This document shows, in pieces, positions 1 through 10,977 of a stretch of 64,000 nucleotides of DNA (position 1 is the stretch's first letter; every line of letters starts with the position of its first letter). This DNA comes from Botrytis cinerea B05.10. Lineage: Eukaryota; Ascomycota; Leotiomycetes; Helotiales; Sclerotiniaceae. The position numbers and the translations under genes are program-made. The notes beneath the pieces were generated by a model. The model had not been told where the DNA came from. It did not search any database and saw only the letters and a program-made list of their open reading frames with translations. The stretch covers positions 992,001 through 1,056,000 of the forward strand of contig NC_037322.1 of assembly GCF_000143535.2 (NCBI RefSeq), read 5' to 3'.

Positions 1-497
1 AAGGGTTCCTTTCCAAGCTCGGCCGTCGCTGGTCGATCACCATCCCCCTTACCTGAAAATAGACCTTGAGCATTAGGAGCGCTCGCAACTCTTCGTAACT
101 TTCGTGCCAGTTCTTCCTTGCCAGCAGCCGTGGCTTGGTCATTCACACCTGGAACGGTATCGACTTTGAAACTTGGAGTATCGGGAGGACTAGGAGGTAT
201 GGATGCATCATCGTGATGTCGCAGAGCAGGAGGGCCTTGGTGTGCAAAGTATGGATTCGCATGTGCGGTGGGACTGTTGACGCCATCGTCTAGTGCATTG
301 CCTTCACTTGCTATGGTCGTTGATCGATTGCGTCCACCACCCGGAAAGAACTTGGATTGTCGAAACGATGATTTGCCTTCGGACTTTATCGACGGGTCGT
401 TCTTTTCACTGTGATTTGCCGAACCGTTGATTCGGAAGAAGTTCTTCAACTTTTGAGGGAATGGACTGTGGCCATTGGAATGCTTGTTCGACGACAT
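1..497 (-). CDS. 5' end of a gene, possible HAL4/SAT4-type Ser/Thr kinase N-terminus (partial)
   Basis: The minus strand is open from an ATG at 495-497 to the window edge, about 165 residues. The protein starts MSSNKHSNGHSPF, is rich in Ser, Pro and Asn, has a basic FFRING-like patch, and contains the string LARKLRRVASAPNAQGLF near the edge. I associate that string with the disordered N-terminal tail of fungal HAL4/SAT4-type kinases that control ion transporters, but this is from memory and no kinase domain is visible because the gene runs off the window. A CAG|GTAAGG sequence near position 53 could be a 5' splice site, but the frame stays open through it, so the exon may continue. If the identification is wrong, it is simply a disordered regulatory N-terminus. 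The upstream 1.5 kb would be its promoter and leader. Confidence 0.5.
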   Translation of the reverse strand, partial: MSSNKHSNGHSPFPQKLKNFFRINGSANHSEKNDPSIKSEGKSSFRQSKFFPGGGRNRSTTIASEGNALDDGVNSPTAHANPYFAHQGPPALRHHDDASIPPSPPDTPSFKVDTVPGVNDQATAAGKEELARKLRRVASAPNAQGLFSGKGDGDRPATAELGKEP

Positions 498-3400
498 CGA
501 GGAACCGGACAAATTCCGCTTCTCGTTATTGGAAGGAAGAGAATTTGGGGATGAACTGTGGAATAACTGAGTCATTGATGTCGACTATCACAGCTTTCAC
601 AAGAGCTGTCACTCGATCGTACGTGAAGGATGTTGATGGAGAGGGAATTGGAATTGGACGAATCTCCACCACAGGAGATAATGTCGATAGATTCAAGAGA
701 CAAGTTGCAGTGCAGTCGAGACAAGGTAGGTTTAAGGAAGAATGAATCGGTGGTTTGTCGTCCGCTAAGCTGGACCGTGCACCAGTTTGGATTTCCAATC
801 GTGTGGTATCCTGTTCTATCCTGTTCGTGTGTCCCTGTCTGTCCAGTCCGGTCCTGTCACGAACTGACCTGATGGAGAACGATGACTAGACTCTAATCAC
901 AGTTTGTGCGTGGCGCAGTTGGATTCGGGGTTGGTGGTTGCGAATTGAGTTCGACGATGCACTTCCTCGTTCTCATTTAAAGTTTGGGGCACATTTTCAC
1001 TTGGGAGATGGCTTTGTCAGAGAGTCGACGATACACAAAACCAATACGAAGGGCAATGTTTCGGATAATGATGGATGTGAGCAGACCACCGTACCCAGGA
1101 GGGCAGTTGCGTTGCTGATAACAAGACGATAGCAAATGTGCGTGGAATGGGGCAAAGTTCGTATTGCTTGACATTTGGGGATCTCTAGGATTATCCATAT
1201 GATTTATTCTGTGGCATGGGCATAAAGATCATGATTTATTATTCATTATTCGCTCACATTTGTTATTTCTCTTGGTTTGGCCGAGAGAAGAGTATCAACC
1301 GAAACAAAGCGTGGCAAGCGTAGCAAGCGTAGCAAGCGTGTGGGGTGACTGGAGTGAGTGAGTTGGCCGTCTCGTCTCGCGGTACAGCTTTCTTTCCTGT
1401 CTGGACATGTCTCGATCATTTCATCCAGGATTTAAGACTTTAAGATTTCCCGGTCCCTTTCTCTTTCCCTTTCTCGTCCGCCTCTTCTCCTTTAGAGTAT
1501 CGCACGCGCCGTAGAAGCGGTCTTTAGGGGGAGGGTTCACTCTGGCCAGTGTGTGTAATGGGTGCAGGATCTGCTCTTGTGGGAATGATCTTGGTCTAGC
1601 ATCGGCAAACAAATGGTTCGGGCTTAGTTGAAGGCTGGGGTTGGGGTGAAGATGTAACCTGAATGCAAGTACGAGTGCTAGCGAGTGTAAGTAAGAAGTA
1701 AGAAGTGAGAAGCAATTAAACAGTAAATAGTAAGTAGTATGTATTAGACATTTTCACGGCTTCACGGCTTCACGGCTTCACGTCTTCACGTCTTCACGTC
1801 TTCACGTCTTCACATCTTCACATGAATCTCATTCTTGACTCTCACTCGCAACACTGTGTTAGCATAACCGACAATGCATAACGTGGTTTATCATCACTAT
1901 ACATCATACCAGCAATCCACCAGATCATCTATCCACCACCGTTCCACGTACCCTCCACGAAGATCATCGCTTATCAAAATTATCATTCATTGTCCTTCTT
2001 CCCTCCACCTCCATCTGCATCTCCAAGAACGAGTCCAAGACCGAGACCAAGAACAGGACCGAACCCTTTCTCTCCCTCCACCGGCCATCTTGCCTTGTAG
2101 GTAGCTACTCGATGCTTGACGGCCAAGCCCTTTTCGACTTGGTTCTCACTTGTTTATCTTTCATATCCGTTCTCTGTTTCAAATGCTCGATATAAAGTAT
2201 CAAGTATCAAGTATCTATCTCTTATAAAATAAAATAAAAGGGAGCCGTGAGAACCGTGGGAACTCTATCTCTCTACCTACTCAACTACAGTTACCCTCGA
2301 CCGATGCACAAAATTAATCCATTTGATCTATACGAGTAACTACATCTACATCCACATCCACATCCACTTCCCCTTCTCCTTCGAGTCCATCCGATAGAAA
2401 GTAACCTTTTGATCCTCTCTCACGAACCTAGACGGTGTCGCTACCATTCACTGATTGGTCCATTCTCACCATCATCGTCAAACCCATTCCGCACCAACTT
2501 TTTTTTTTTATCGAACCTACTACCTACACACACCATTTTATTTGTATATCGTACATGATCCACGTTCATCAACAGAGTATAACATAAATACAGTTCATAA
2601 ATACACTTCATAAATACACTTCATAAATACACTTCATAAATACACTTCATAAACACACTTCATAACACAATCCATAAATCTAAACTCAATTCATAAATAC
2701 AAAATACAAAATACAATCCACAATTGAACAATCCCCAGCACCTCCATATTCTCCATTCGCGCAAAAGCAAGCAGCGAAAAGGCCGAAGATGACATGCTTA
2801 TCAAATCGGAATTCCTCATCTTGTTGATCAATCATCAATAATTATCAATCCTCTCCATCTCCCTGTCTCCATTCAACCACAATGATATCATCACACATAC
2901 ATACATACATACACCTTCTCCAACTCCTTCAATATCGTACACCAATCCATTTTCCGCTCCGACGAACCAACCAACCAACCTGTGTGAATGTGAAAACCCA
3001 CCACAACACAAGTACAATCTGTAATAAAACTCTCCCCCGAACCAGAACCGGAACCAGAACCAGAACCAGAACCAGAACCCGAAACATCAAAAATCATACA
3101 TCTACAGAGTACAGAGTACAGCCTACAGAGTACTACTACAATGATTACTGTTTCAATTCCAACCCCCAACTCCAAACACAAAAGAACAACCAAATAACCA
3201 ACCCATCCCCCGAAAAGAAAGAAAGAAAGAAAAAAAGAGAAAAAAAAAGAAAAAAAAGGGTCAAATATCGACCGACCTCCTAAAACCTCTCAGCTCAGGG
3301 CTTTCGCGTCCTATTGCGAATCCTCGGAAGTTTTACTCATTGTGCTTGCTAAACGCGTAGGTAGGTATAGATAGATAAATAGATAGATAGGTCCTAGACG

Positions 3401-3714
3401 AAAAACAAAAGCAAAAACAAAAACAAAAGACATAAAAAAGCCCCTTGCGAATATGAGAGGAGAGGAGATAACATGAGATGAGGCTGATGATTATTGATTA
3501 TTGATGATTTCACTCTACTCTGTATAATGATACAATCTATCTATCTATCTATCAATGTATTTATTTAAAGTATTAAGTAACAATACTCGAATATCTATTT
3601 ATCCATCTATTCATCTATCTATCTTCCTATACCGATCATAATATATAGTTGTATATAAGTCATATACATCACATTTTACATCTTATATCTTACTCTTATT
3701 ATTGTTACTACTAT

Positions 3715-3754
<40 letters not shown>

Positions 3755-4400
3755 GCTACTACTGCTACTATTATAAGACTTCAAAACCTCATCGATGAGC
3801 ATTCATTCTATAATACTCACATAAAGAAAGAAAGAAAGAAAGTACTTTACTTTTGTTCTCACCAATTATCCCTAATTATAGATATATCTCAATATAAGAT
3901 TACTTTACTTTTGTTATAACCATCCCTAGCTATAGATACAGCTCAACACATCATCCCAGCTCCCATTCCCATTCCCTAATACAATTTATTCCATCGCACA
4001 ATACCCTCCCTAACTATCTTCTTACACATCCTAATAAATATCCTACTCTACCCATCCCATCCCATCTCATCTCATCTCATCTCATCTCATCTCATCTCAT
4101 CCCCAACCCCAAACCCCAACGCCCCTCAAAACTCAAAACTCAAAACCCAAAAAAGAAAATCCACCACCCACCCACCCCCAACATTCCGCGGAAATTTGAA
4201 AAAGGATGAGAAAAAAAAATAACCACCTATCTCTCTCTCTATTTCCTTTCCCTCCTACTCACTCACTCACTCATTCAAATATTCAAATATTCCTAAACCC
4301 TTAAATCATAGCCTCGAAAGCTTTAAAAGCAAAAAAAGCGCAAGCCTCAAAAGAAAATAGGATAAAGAGAGAGATATTACAAGCTTAATTTGATTTGATT
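498..4400. other. gene-free low-complexity region, probably promoter/leader DNA
   Basis: No convincing coding frame is present. The stretch is rich in simple repeats: a 9-base TTCACGGCT/TTCACGTCT series near 1,752-1,820, a 13-base CTTCATAAATACA series near 2,590-2,670, CCAGAA repeats near 3,040-3,080, (TAC)n near 3,710-3,770 and CTCAT repeats near 4,055-4,100. Open frames here are runs of repeated residues. Part of it probably serves as the promoter and long 5' leader of the minus-strand gene at 1-497, which is an inference from position only. Confidence 0.6.
3705..3772. repeat. (TAC/TGC)n trinucleotide microsatellite
   Basis: About twenty nearly perfect TAC units with a few TGC interruptions. 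It lies outside any gene that can be recognised and is probably length-polymorphic between strains. Confidence 0.85.
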
Positions 4401-4619
4401 TGATTTGACTTTATTCACTTTAGTTTATACTATCATAATAATATAAATAAGAAAAGAAAGAATGAATGATTTTCTTTTTCTTTTTCTTTCACTTTTTCTT
4501 GTTCTTTTTTCCTTTTTCTACTTCTTAGAATTTCGATGATAATTTTAATACGAGTAATATTTAATTTCCTTATTAGTATATCTACTATAAATACTTATAA
4601 ATAGATTATAATTATTTAT

Positions 4620-4680
4620 AATTAAATCTCGAGCGGAGCGAGGATCGGGGGTTTGGGGGCTGGCCCCCAAGAATATTCAA
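4620..4680. repeat. GC-rich islet with short hairpin in AT-rich DNA
   Basis: A G-rich stretch (about 4,627-4,672) stands out from strongly AT-rich surroundings. It contains GAGCGGAGCGAG followed by a G-run and the imperfect palindrome GGGGGCTGGCCCCC, able to form a six-pair hairpin. It has not suffered the C-to-T loss seen a kilobase downstream. It may be the terminus of a transposon, but no partner end or target duplication was identified. Confidence 0.4.
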
Positions 4681-5193
4681 GAATTAAAATTAAAATTTTA
4701 TATTACCTTAAAGATGAGAAAAAAAGAAAAAAAAGAAAAAAATTACAACTATGAATTCATAGTCTGAAAAAAACTCTTTTTCCCCGACGGCTAGTATATC
4801 TATTATGAATATTATCTTTAGCTCTCGAGTATCTCGATATTTTAAGAATTCGCGAGGCGAGGTGAAATGGAAATTATAAGATGTGTTTTTCGTTTTTTTC
4901 TTTTTTTTTTTTTTTTTTTTTAACTATTTATCTATCTCAGCTTGAGCAGAGTAGACTTAAGAGATAGAAGAGAAATCATAAATATTATATAACTAGTTAT
5001 ATCCTAAAAAAATTATAAATATTAGATCTCGATCGACTTGAGAAATCTTATCATTTCTATCTTTCTATCTATTTTCTTTAAAAATAAAAAGAAGAGTTAG
5101 AATTGAATTATCTTACTATATTATATATTTAAATAACAATTCAAGTTTAGAAGATTAAATAAATTGACAAATGCTTCTCATTGTGAAAGCGAC

Positions 5194-5345
5194 TTTGGAT
5201 TTTGAATTTTGAATTTTGAATTTTGAATTTTGAATTTTGAATTTTGAATCTTGAATCTTGAATCTTGAATCTTGAATCTTGAATCTTGAATCTTGAATCT
5301 TGAATCTTGAATCTTGAATCTTGAATCTTGAATCTTGAATCTTAA
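5194..5345. repeat. 7-bp minisatellite, GAATTTT then GAATCTT
   Basis: A head-to-tail array of a 7-base unit: the first third is GAATTTT, the rest GAATCTT, about 21 units in all. The sharp switch between unit variants suggests local expansion of two founder units. It produces a spurious minus-strand frame repeating SRFKIQD. It sits about 230 bp outside the left end of the copia element. Confidence 0.9.
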
Positions 5346-5571
5346 ATTTCATTTATCTATCGAGTATTTTAATGTTTATATTCATTAGAGAAGTTAGGAA
5401 GTTGAGTGGTTTATATGATTTGTGTAAATGAATAGATGAAGAGATGAAAAGAGAGAGGGGGGGGGGGGGGAAGAGATGGGGAGAGAGAGAGGAAGAGAAG
5501 AAGTAAATAAATAGAAAAACAAATAAACAGATAGAATATAACTCTAAGAAATGAGATAATAACAGTGAATA

Positions 5572-5768
5572 TGTTTCAAGTATGACTTTCTACAGGGTAC
5601 GATGGAAAGTATAGGGTAGAATAAGAGAGTATTCGTAGGGCAATTGTATTTATTATTTCAAAATTATTTATAAAAGAAAAAGCTTTAATATAAACCAAAG
5701 TTTTTTACTAATATTAATTAGGGCTAGCTTCTCCTATTCTAATACTTATATAAATTATACTTTCAATA
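5572..5768 (-). repeat. 3' LTR of the degraded copia element
   Basis: This 197-bp repeat begins TG and ends TA, where the partner ends CA, so the terminal dinucleotide was mutated. Its first ~70 bp keep G and C bases that the other copy has lost; its remainder is more mutated than the partner. Confidence 0.9.
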
Positions 5769-6479
5769 CTTCTTTTTAAATTTATTATAATGTTCTATTA
5801 TATCTAATATCTTTACAAATCTTTTGAAAGTATTTTTTATTAATAATTTAGTTAATTCATTTACTATTATTTTGTTGATAGGGATATAATTGATATTGAT
5901 CTTTTTTTTCTATTTGAAATTCTATATATAATAATATACTATATTAATATATTTTGATTTATTAATTAATTATATATTTTTAATTAAAATTATCACTTTT
6001 TAATTATTCTCTTTTATTTCAATAATGAATTTGTTTTTTATAATAAATTGTTTATATCCTATATCTCAAAGTATTTGAGCTAACTATTGATTTTGTTTTA
6101 TTACAATAAATTGAATTATATATTCTAATTCGATTATTAATATCAATATTGAATTCTACTTTTGATTTATTCAGAATATTAATTCTTCTTTTAAAAATGC
6201 AATTACTTTTAATATATTCTTTCTATTAATTATATTATTAATATAATTTGTATTGAAATAAATCACAAGATTTCTTATTCCTTTTGATTCGAATTGTAAT
6301 TTATAATTGATAATTATTTATAAGTATTATATAACTTTTTTTAATTGATATATATAAAATTCTATTGGATTCTTTATATATTGGCTAAGTTTATCTAATT
6401 CAAAAGCTATATCGGGTTTTGAATATATTATTGTATATATCAATTCTTCAATTATGCAGTTATATTTGTTAGGATCTGT

Positions 6480-6790
6480 TTATTTATCATTCTCTTTTGC
6501 TGATTGGAGTGCTTCATAGCTGTTCAATGGTATCGAGATAGATTTGGAGTTTTCTTTTTTGAATCTATATTTGTTCAATATTTTTTTCAAATATTGTTTT
6601 TGATCGATGTATAAAATCTTAGTCTTTTTATTTCTAATAATTCTTATATCTAAAAGCTTTGAGTTTTCAATCTTCTTTAAATTTTTGGTTTTAAATATAG
6701 AAGTAAGTTGTTTACTGAATTATAAGATATTATCTAGGTTTTGTACTGCAATTGGGAGATTATTAATATACAATAATATTATAATATTTT
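6480..6790 (-). pseudogene. copia reverse transcriptase remnant
   Basis: Reading the minus strand gives IIILLYINNLPIAV, which matches the copia reverse-transcriptase catalytic segment ILLLYVDDLL with both catalytic aspartates changed to asparagine (GAY to AAT) and Val to Ile, each a G-to-A transition. The frame then has a TAA stop and continues with a Lys/Asn-rich version of the copia stretch that links the RT palm to RNase H (SIFKTKNLKKIEN..., LDIRIIRNKK, LYIDQKQYLKKIL). The family assignment is firm from the motif order; the enzyme is inactive. Confidence 0.85.
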
Positions 6791-8848
6791 GTTTAGAATA
6801 AATAAACAAATATAAATTAGTCAAACTTTATACAAAACTTTATTTAATAAGCTATTTCTTTATAAGATTATTTCAATTGTATACAATTTATTTTAGTTTA
6901 TAAAGACTCCAAAGAACTTCGAATATATATTCTGATTTGATATTAATACTTTTCGATATAGAAAGAAAGATTTTCTTTTTTAGTTTTATTTTAGTGAATA
7001 TATTTTTTATATCAAAATAATATACTTTAAGATTCTAAAATACAATTAAAGATAGGAATAATTGAATGATAGCAGATTGTATAATAAGTATAAAAGTATT
7101 GAAGAAATTTATTTTATATTTCTATATAAATCTTTTTGTAATCAATTTGGTTTTGAAATGTTTTAGTAATTTGTTTATATTTAGTTTTGTTATGAATATT
7201 CATTTTGTATTAATCAAATTATTCGTTTTGTTATTATAGATTTATTATTATATTTTATTCTTTTCTAATTTTTTAATCTTTTTATTAATAATAATTTATT
7301 ATTGTTTTTTATAAATTAGATTATTTATAGCTTTTTTATATATCTTTGGAATTGGTATATTCTTTATTATTGTATTTATAATAATTATTTTTGAAATGAA
7401 TATATAATTATTATTTTATTATTTTGTAAAGAATTTTTGATTAGATTTCAAATTTATTATAATAATGAGAAATGTATGTAGATATTTAGTTTTTTGAAAG
7501 TCTATTTTATTATTTTGTTTTTTCAATTTCTTTTTTATTATTAACCTAGTATATTCTATTTCATTTATTATAATATTTATTGATTTGATTTGTAATATTA
7601 TTTGTAAAATAATTATTTATAATATAATTATCAATTATAATTGTGTAATCAGCTTCAATTCAGATTTTTCAATATTCATAATAATCTTTGGTTTAACATT
7701 TTTAATAAATATTATATATATATTTGTAATGAAACAAATTCGAGGTCTTTTTATAGGTTATTGATTTAATAAGATATTTTATATTTCTTATCCTTTTATA
7801 AAATCCCTTTTTGAAATAATTGAATATAATTTCAAATTAATTTTTTTATTTAACAATCTTTCGAAAAATGTATAATTATTTATTTTTATTATTATATATT
7901 TATTGGGAGTATATATTTATAATTGCTTTATTATATAATTATTATATTTAATAAATATATTAATCCTTATTTGATTTATTAATTTATCTTAACAAGTATT
8001 GTTAAAATGAGATATTAAATCAATATAAAAATAATATTTTGAATCCTATATTTTGATATATATAATTAATAGTATTATTTCAATTTATACTTTATATAAT
8101 AATATTTGTTTTTTTTTATTAATATATTTATATTTCATTATTGATTATTTAGAATCTTATTACAATATTATCTAATTTCAAATTCATTTATTTATAATTT
8201 TGTATATATTCTATTCCTTATATATATATTCAATTCAATTATATAATCCTAGAATTCAATAAATATAATTGAGTTCTTCAATATTATTCGAATATTTGAT
8301 TATATTATTTGAATTATATATTTTATAATACTATTTTAATTCGAAATATATATATATATTAATTATTGTTATATACTTAATTTATTCTACTATTTTTATA
8401 ATATCTTTTCAATTTCTAAAATATTATTAATTTATATAATTTCTATTAAAAAACTACTTTCTTATTCTATACAAATTCTTTATTTCTCGAATTTTATAAT
8501 AATATCACTTTTCTTTTTCAAATATATTATTTAGATCTTTTTTATTCAATTATATATTATCTTTATAAAGTACTATTTCTTTTAAAAAAATATTAGAAAT
8601 GATTTTGAAATATTAAAAGAAATGAAAATTAATAATTGCTTTTTATATTTTATAAAAACAATACTATAATATTTCTTTATTTTAATTATTGTATATATTT
8701 TATAAGATTTTAAATCAATAAATAATTTAATATCCTTTTCCAATATTATTATAAAATATAATTTATTTAAGATTCTATATTCTATATATTCAAAATATCG
8801 ATATTATAGTTAATATTGATTTAATTGATTTTGTTTTTGGATCTTTAT

Positions 8849-9124
8849 TTAATCTATTTTGTTTTTATTATATATAATATTTTTTAATTCTATTAAAACC
8901 TTTTCCTTTATCTTTTCAATTAGAAATATAATATCGAAATCATTTTTAATAATATTAATAATTATATAGATATTATAGAAATTATTTATAAATAGTAAGA
9001 TTTTCTTATTTCTATAAAAATATATTTTCTTATTATTGAAAGCTTTTTTAACTTTAAATTTTCTACAAAACAATTTTATAAATAATAAGCTTACTTTTAA
9101 TTCTAGAATATATAATACTTTCAA
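8849..9124 (-). pseudogene. copia integrase core remnant
   Basis: An open stretch on the minus strand contains KILLFINNFYNIYIIINIIKND, which aligns by eye with the copia integrase core (FIDDFSRYTWVYFLK) after Asp-to-Asn and Arg-to-Asn changes of the RIP type. Its position upstream of the reverse transcriptase remnant fits the copia order protease-integrase-RT-RNase H. No function is expected. Confidence is lower than for the RT because only one motif is recognisable. Confidence 0.6.
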
Positions 9125-9743
9125 TTTATATAACTTTTTATTCTATTTGATTTTTATTATTCTATATTCCTTTATAATCAATTCTTCCTTTTTAATCTTT
9201 ATCCTTTTCAATATTAGAAATGATTTTAAATTAAATAAAAGATAGAATTGATTAATTATATATAATAAATAATTAATATTTATAATTTATTTTTTAATAT
9301 TATTATAAAAAAATATATATATAGATTTATTTGAAAAATAATAGATTTCGTTTTTATTTAATATCTTTACAATAATATAATTACAATTATATATAAGATA
9401 AAAGGATAAACTATTTAATAATAATTTGTAATTTTTTTAATTAAATAAAGTTTGATTCTTGAATAAAAAAAAGAACTTTTTAATTGAATTCTCTTTAATA
9501 TAGGTTTTGATATTCTCCTTATATAAGTAATCGTATATTATATAATTAAATTTATTATAAAAAAAATACTTTTTGAATCTATTGAAACTATATAATCTTT
9601 AATCGAAACTTCAACAATAGTTTCTATCGAATCCCCCATAATCTTGGTATCCCTAACTTTATATTATTATAATTATTACTATATCCCTATCATTATCCAA
9701 TACAATAATCTTTTTCAAAACAGCTATTTTATTTATAATATAA

Positions 9744-10301
9744 TGTTACGGGAGCTGCCTCTAGGGTCACGTGGAAGTGTCTAGAGATCTCTCGAGGTGG
9801 TTTAGACTAGACTTCAAGTAGGAATTCAATAAGGTTGTAACTGGTTGCAATTCTCGTAACTATAGTAATGAAACTAATGATTGTTCTTGAGCACGAAGCT
9901 CTACATTGTAATGAAACCCATTCCCTTATATAGACCTTCGTTCTCGTCTGGATAGCTTGGGTAGACTGTCTATCCTGTCTATCCACGGATAGCCTGGATA
10001 GCCTGCCTATCCTGTCTATCCATCACGTGACACTTGCCCCGTGACCTACATGATACTACTGCTTATCTAACCTGTGCTTACTAGATAACCTATAACCGCT
10101 ATCCCTCCTGTGCCTACTGTAGGGTAGGTGCCAACAAAAGATAGGTACCTATCTTTTAATCATTGCTTATTGATTCGGTTACTGCTATCTTTAGTTACCC
10201 TTTAATTCAACTGTCCCTACAGTGCTGTTTTCGTAGGTTCCAACACCAAGGCCTTAGGTTTATCTTATAATCCATGTTGCGGTGCGGGTACCTCCGTAAC
10301 A
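9744..10301 (-). repeat. 3' LTR of the gypsy element
   Basis: 558 bp, TG...CA, apparently identical to the right copy. It carries TTATATAGA (about 9,926-9,932), which reads as a TATA box on either strand, tandem TATCC/GGATAG motifs and two CACGTG boxes. Confidence 0.95.
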
Positions 10302-10314
10302 CTATCCCCTTCCT
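10302..10314 (-). other. polypurine tract of the gypsy element
   Basis: On the minus strand AGGAAGGGGATAG directly precedes the left (3') LTR. This is the expected position and composition of the plus-strand primer for reverse transcription. Confidence 0.8.
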
Positions 10315-10338
10315 AGACTAGCGCTTGCCCCAAGCGTC

Positions 10339-10345
10339 TATATAG
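10339..10345 (+). promoter_or_regulatory. TATA box of the antisense gene
   Basis: TATATAG lies 57 bp upstream of the ATG at 10,402 and about 40 bp inside the element from the 3' LTR boundary. The antisense gene thus seems to have a core promoter distinct from the LTR. The leader would be short, roughly 30 nt. Confidence 0.55.
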
Positions 10346-10401
10346 CGGGGTTCCCCCATATCGATTTCTCACTGATTGACTAACTGCTTCTTTCTTTCAA
10401 T

Positions 10402-10977
10402 ATGCCAGTTGAGCGTACCAAAAAACGAACAGAACAAATATCCCTTGGTCAGCGGATTGAGAGGTTAGGAATCGAAATGGTTGCATGCTCTCGTTGTGAA
10501 AAATCCAACAAACGTTGTGTTGGAATGAAAATTGGTCCTAATGTTGGCCGCTGTGCTGAGTGCTGTAGGCAGGGCAAAACCTGCGATGTGAGAGAGCGAA
10601 ATCAAATGCCTTCCGTATCCGACTGGGAGTCCATTGATCGTCAGCGCCAGCGCCTTCGCGACGAAGAGGAAGAGGCCATGGCTAAAATTCTTCGTTTGCG
10701 CAAACAACAACGATTTCTGGATGAACGGGAAAAGAAAATGATAGCTGCTGGTCTCAGTTCTATGGATGAGCTCGATGCTCTGGAAGAAAAGGAAAAGCTG
10801 GAAAAAGAGCGTGTGGACAAAGAAACCGCAGATGTCGCTGCGCCCGTTCCTAGTGGTTCCCCCTCCTTCGACTTCTTCGGTTCTTCGTTACCTCCGTTGT
10901 CTGATGCCGAGCTTGAGGCTTTGCTGGCAGATGTGGGTACTTCAGGTGGAATGCCTGTAGTTTCTCAGGGCAGCTGA
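10402..10977 (+). CDS. antisense retrotransposon-borne Zn2Cys6/coiled-coil protein
   Basis: This 191-residue frame lies inside the gypsy element on the strand opposite gag-pol and overlaps the 3' end of gag-pol by 128 bp. Cysteines at 29, 32, 39, 51, 54 and 61 give C-x2-C-x6-C-x11-C-x2-C-x6-C, the spacing of the fungal Zn(II)2Cys6 DNA-binding cluster, preceded by a basic KKR segment. Residues about 73-145 are highly charged and heptad-like (RQRLRDEEEE, LDALEEKEKLEKERVDK), a likely coiled coil for dimerisation. The C-terminus is acidic and hydrophobic (FDFFGSSLPPLSDAELEALLADV), like an activation domain. A TATATAG box stands 57 bp before the ATG. It therefore looks like a small transcription factor, which is inference. 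I recall an antisense gene being reported in Botrytis gypsy elements (named brtn), and this may be that gene. Confidence 0.8.
   Translation: MPVERTKKRTEQISLGQRIERLGIEMVACSRCEKSNKRCVGMKIGPNVGRCAECCRQGKTCDVRERNQMPSVSDWESIDRQRQRLRDEEEEAMAKILRLRKQQRFLDEREKKMIAAGLSSMDELDALEEKEKLEKERVDKETADVAAPVPSGSPSFDFFGSSLPPLSDAELEALLADVGTSGGMPVVSQGS

Noticed and set aside
2882..3283. 133-codon frame on the plus strand
   Set aside because: Composed of repeated Arg-Thr and Lys-Lys runs from simple repeats; no domain, no codon bias.
5155..5352. 65-codon minus-strand frame SRFKIQD repeats
   Set aside because: Direct product of the 7-bp minisatellite.
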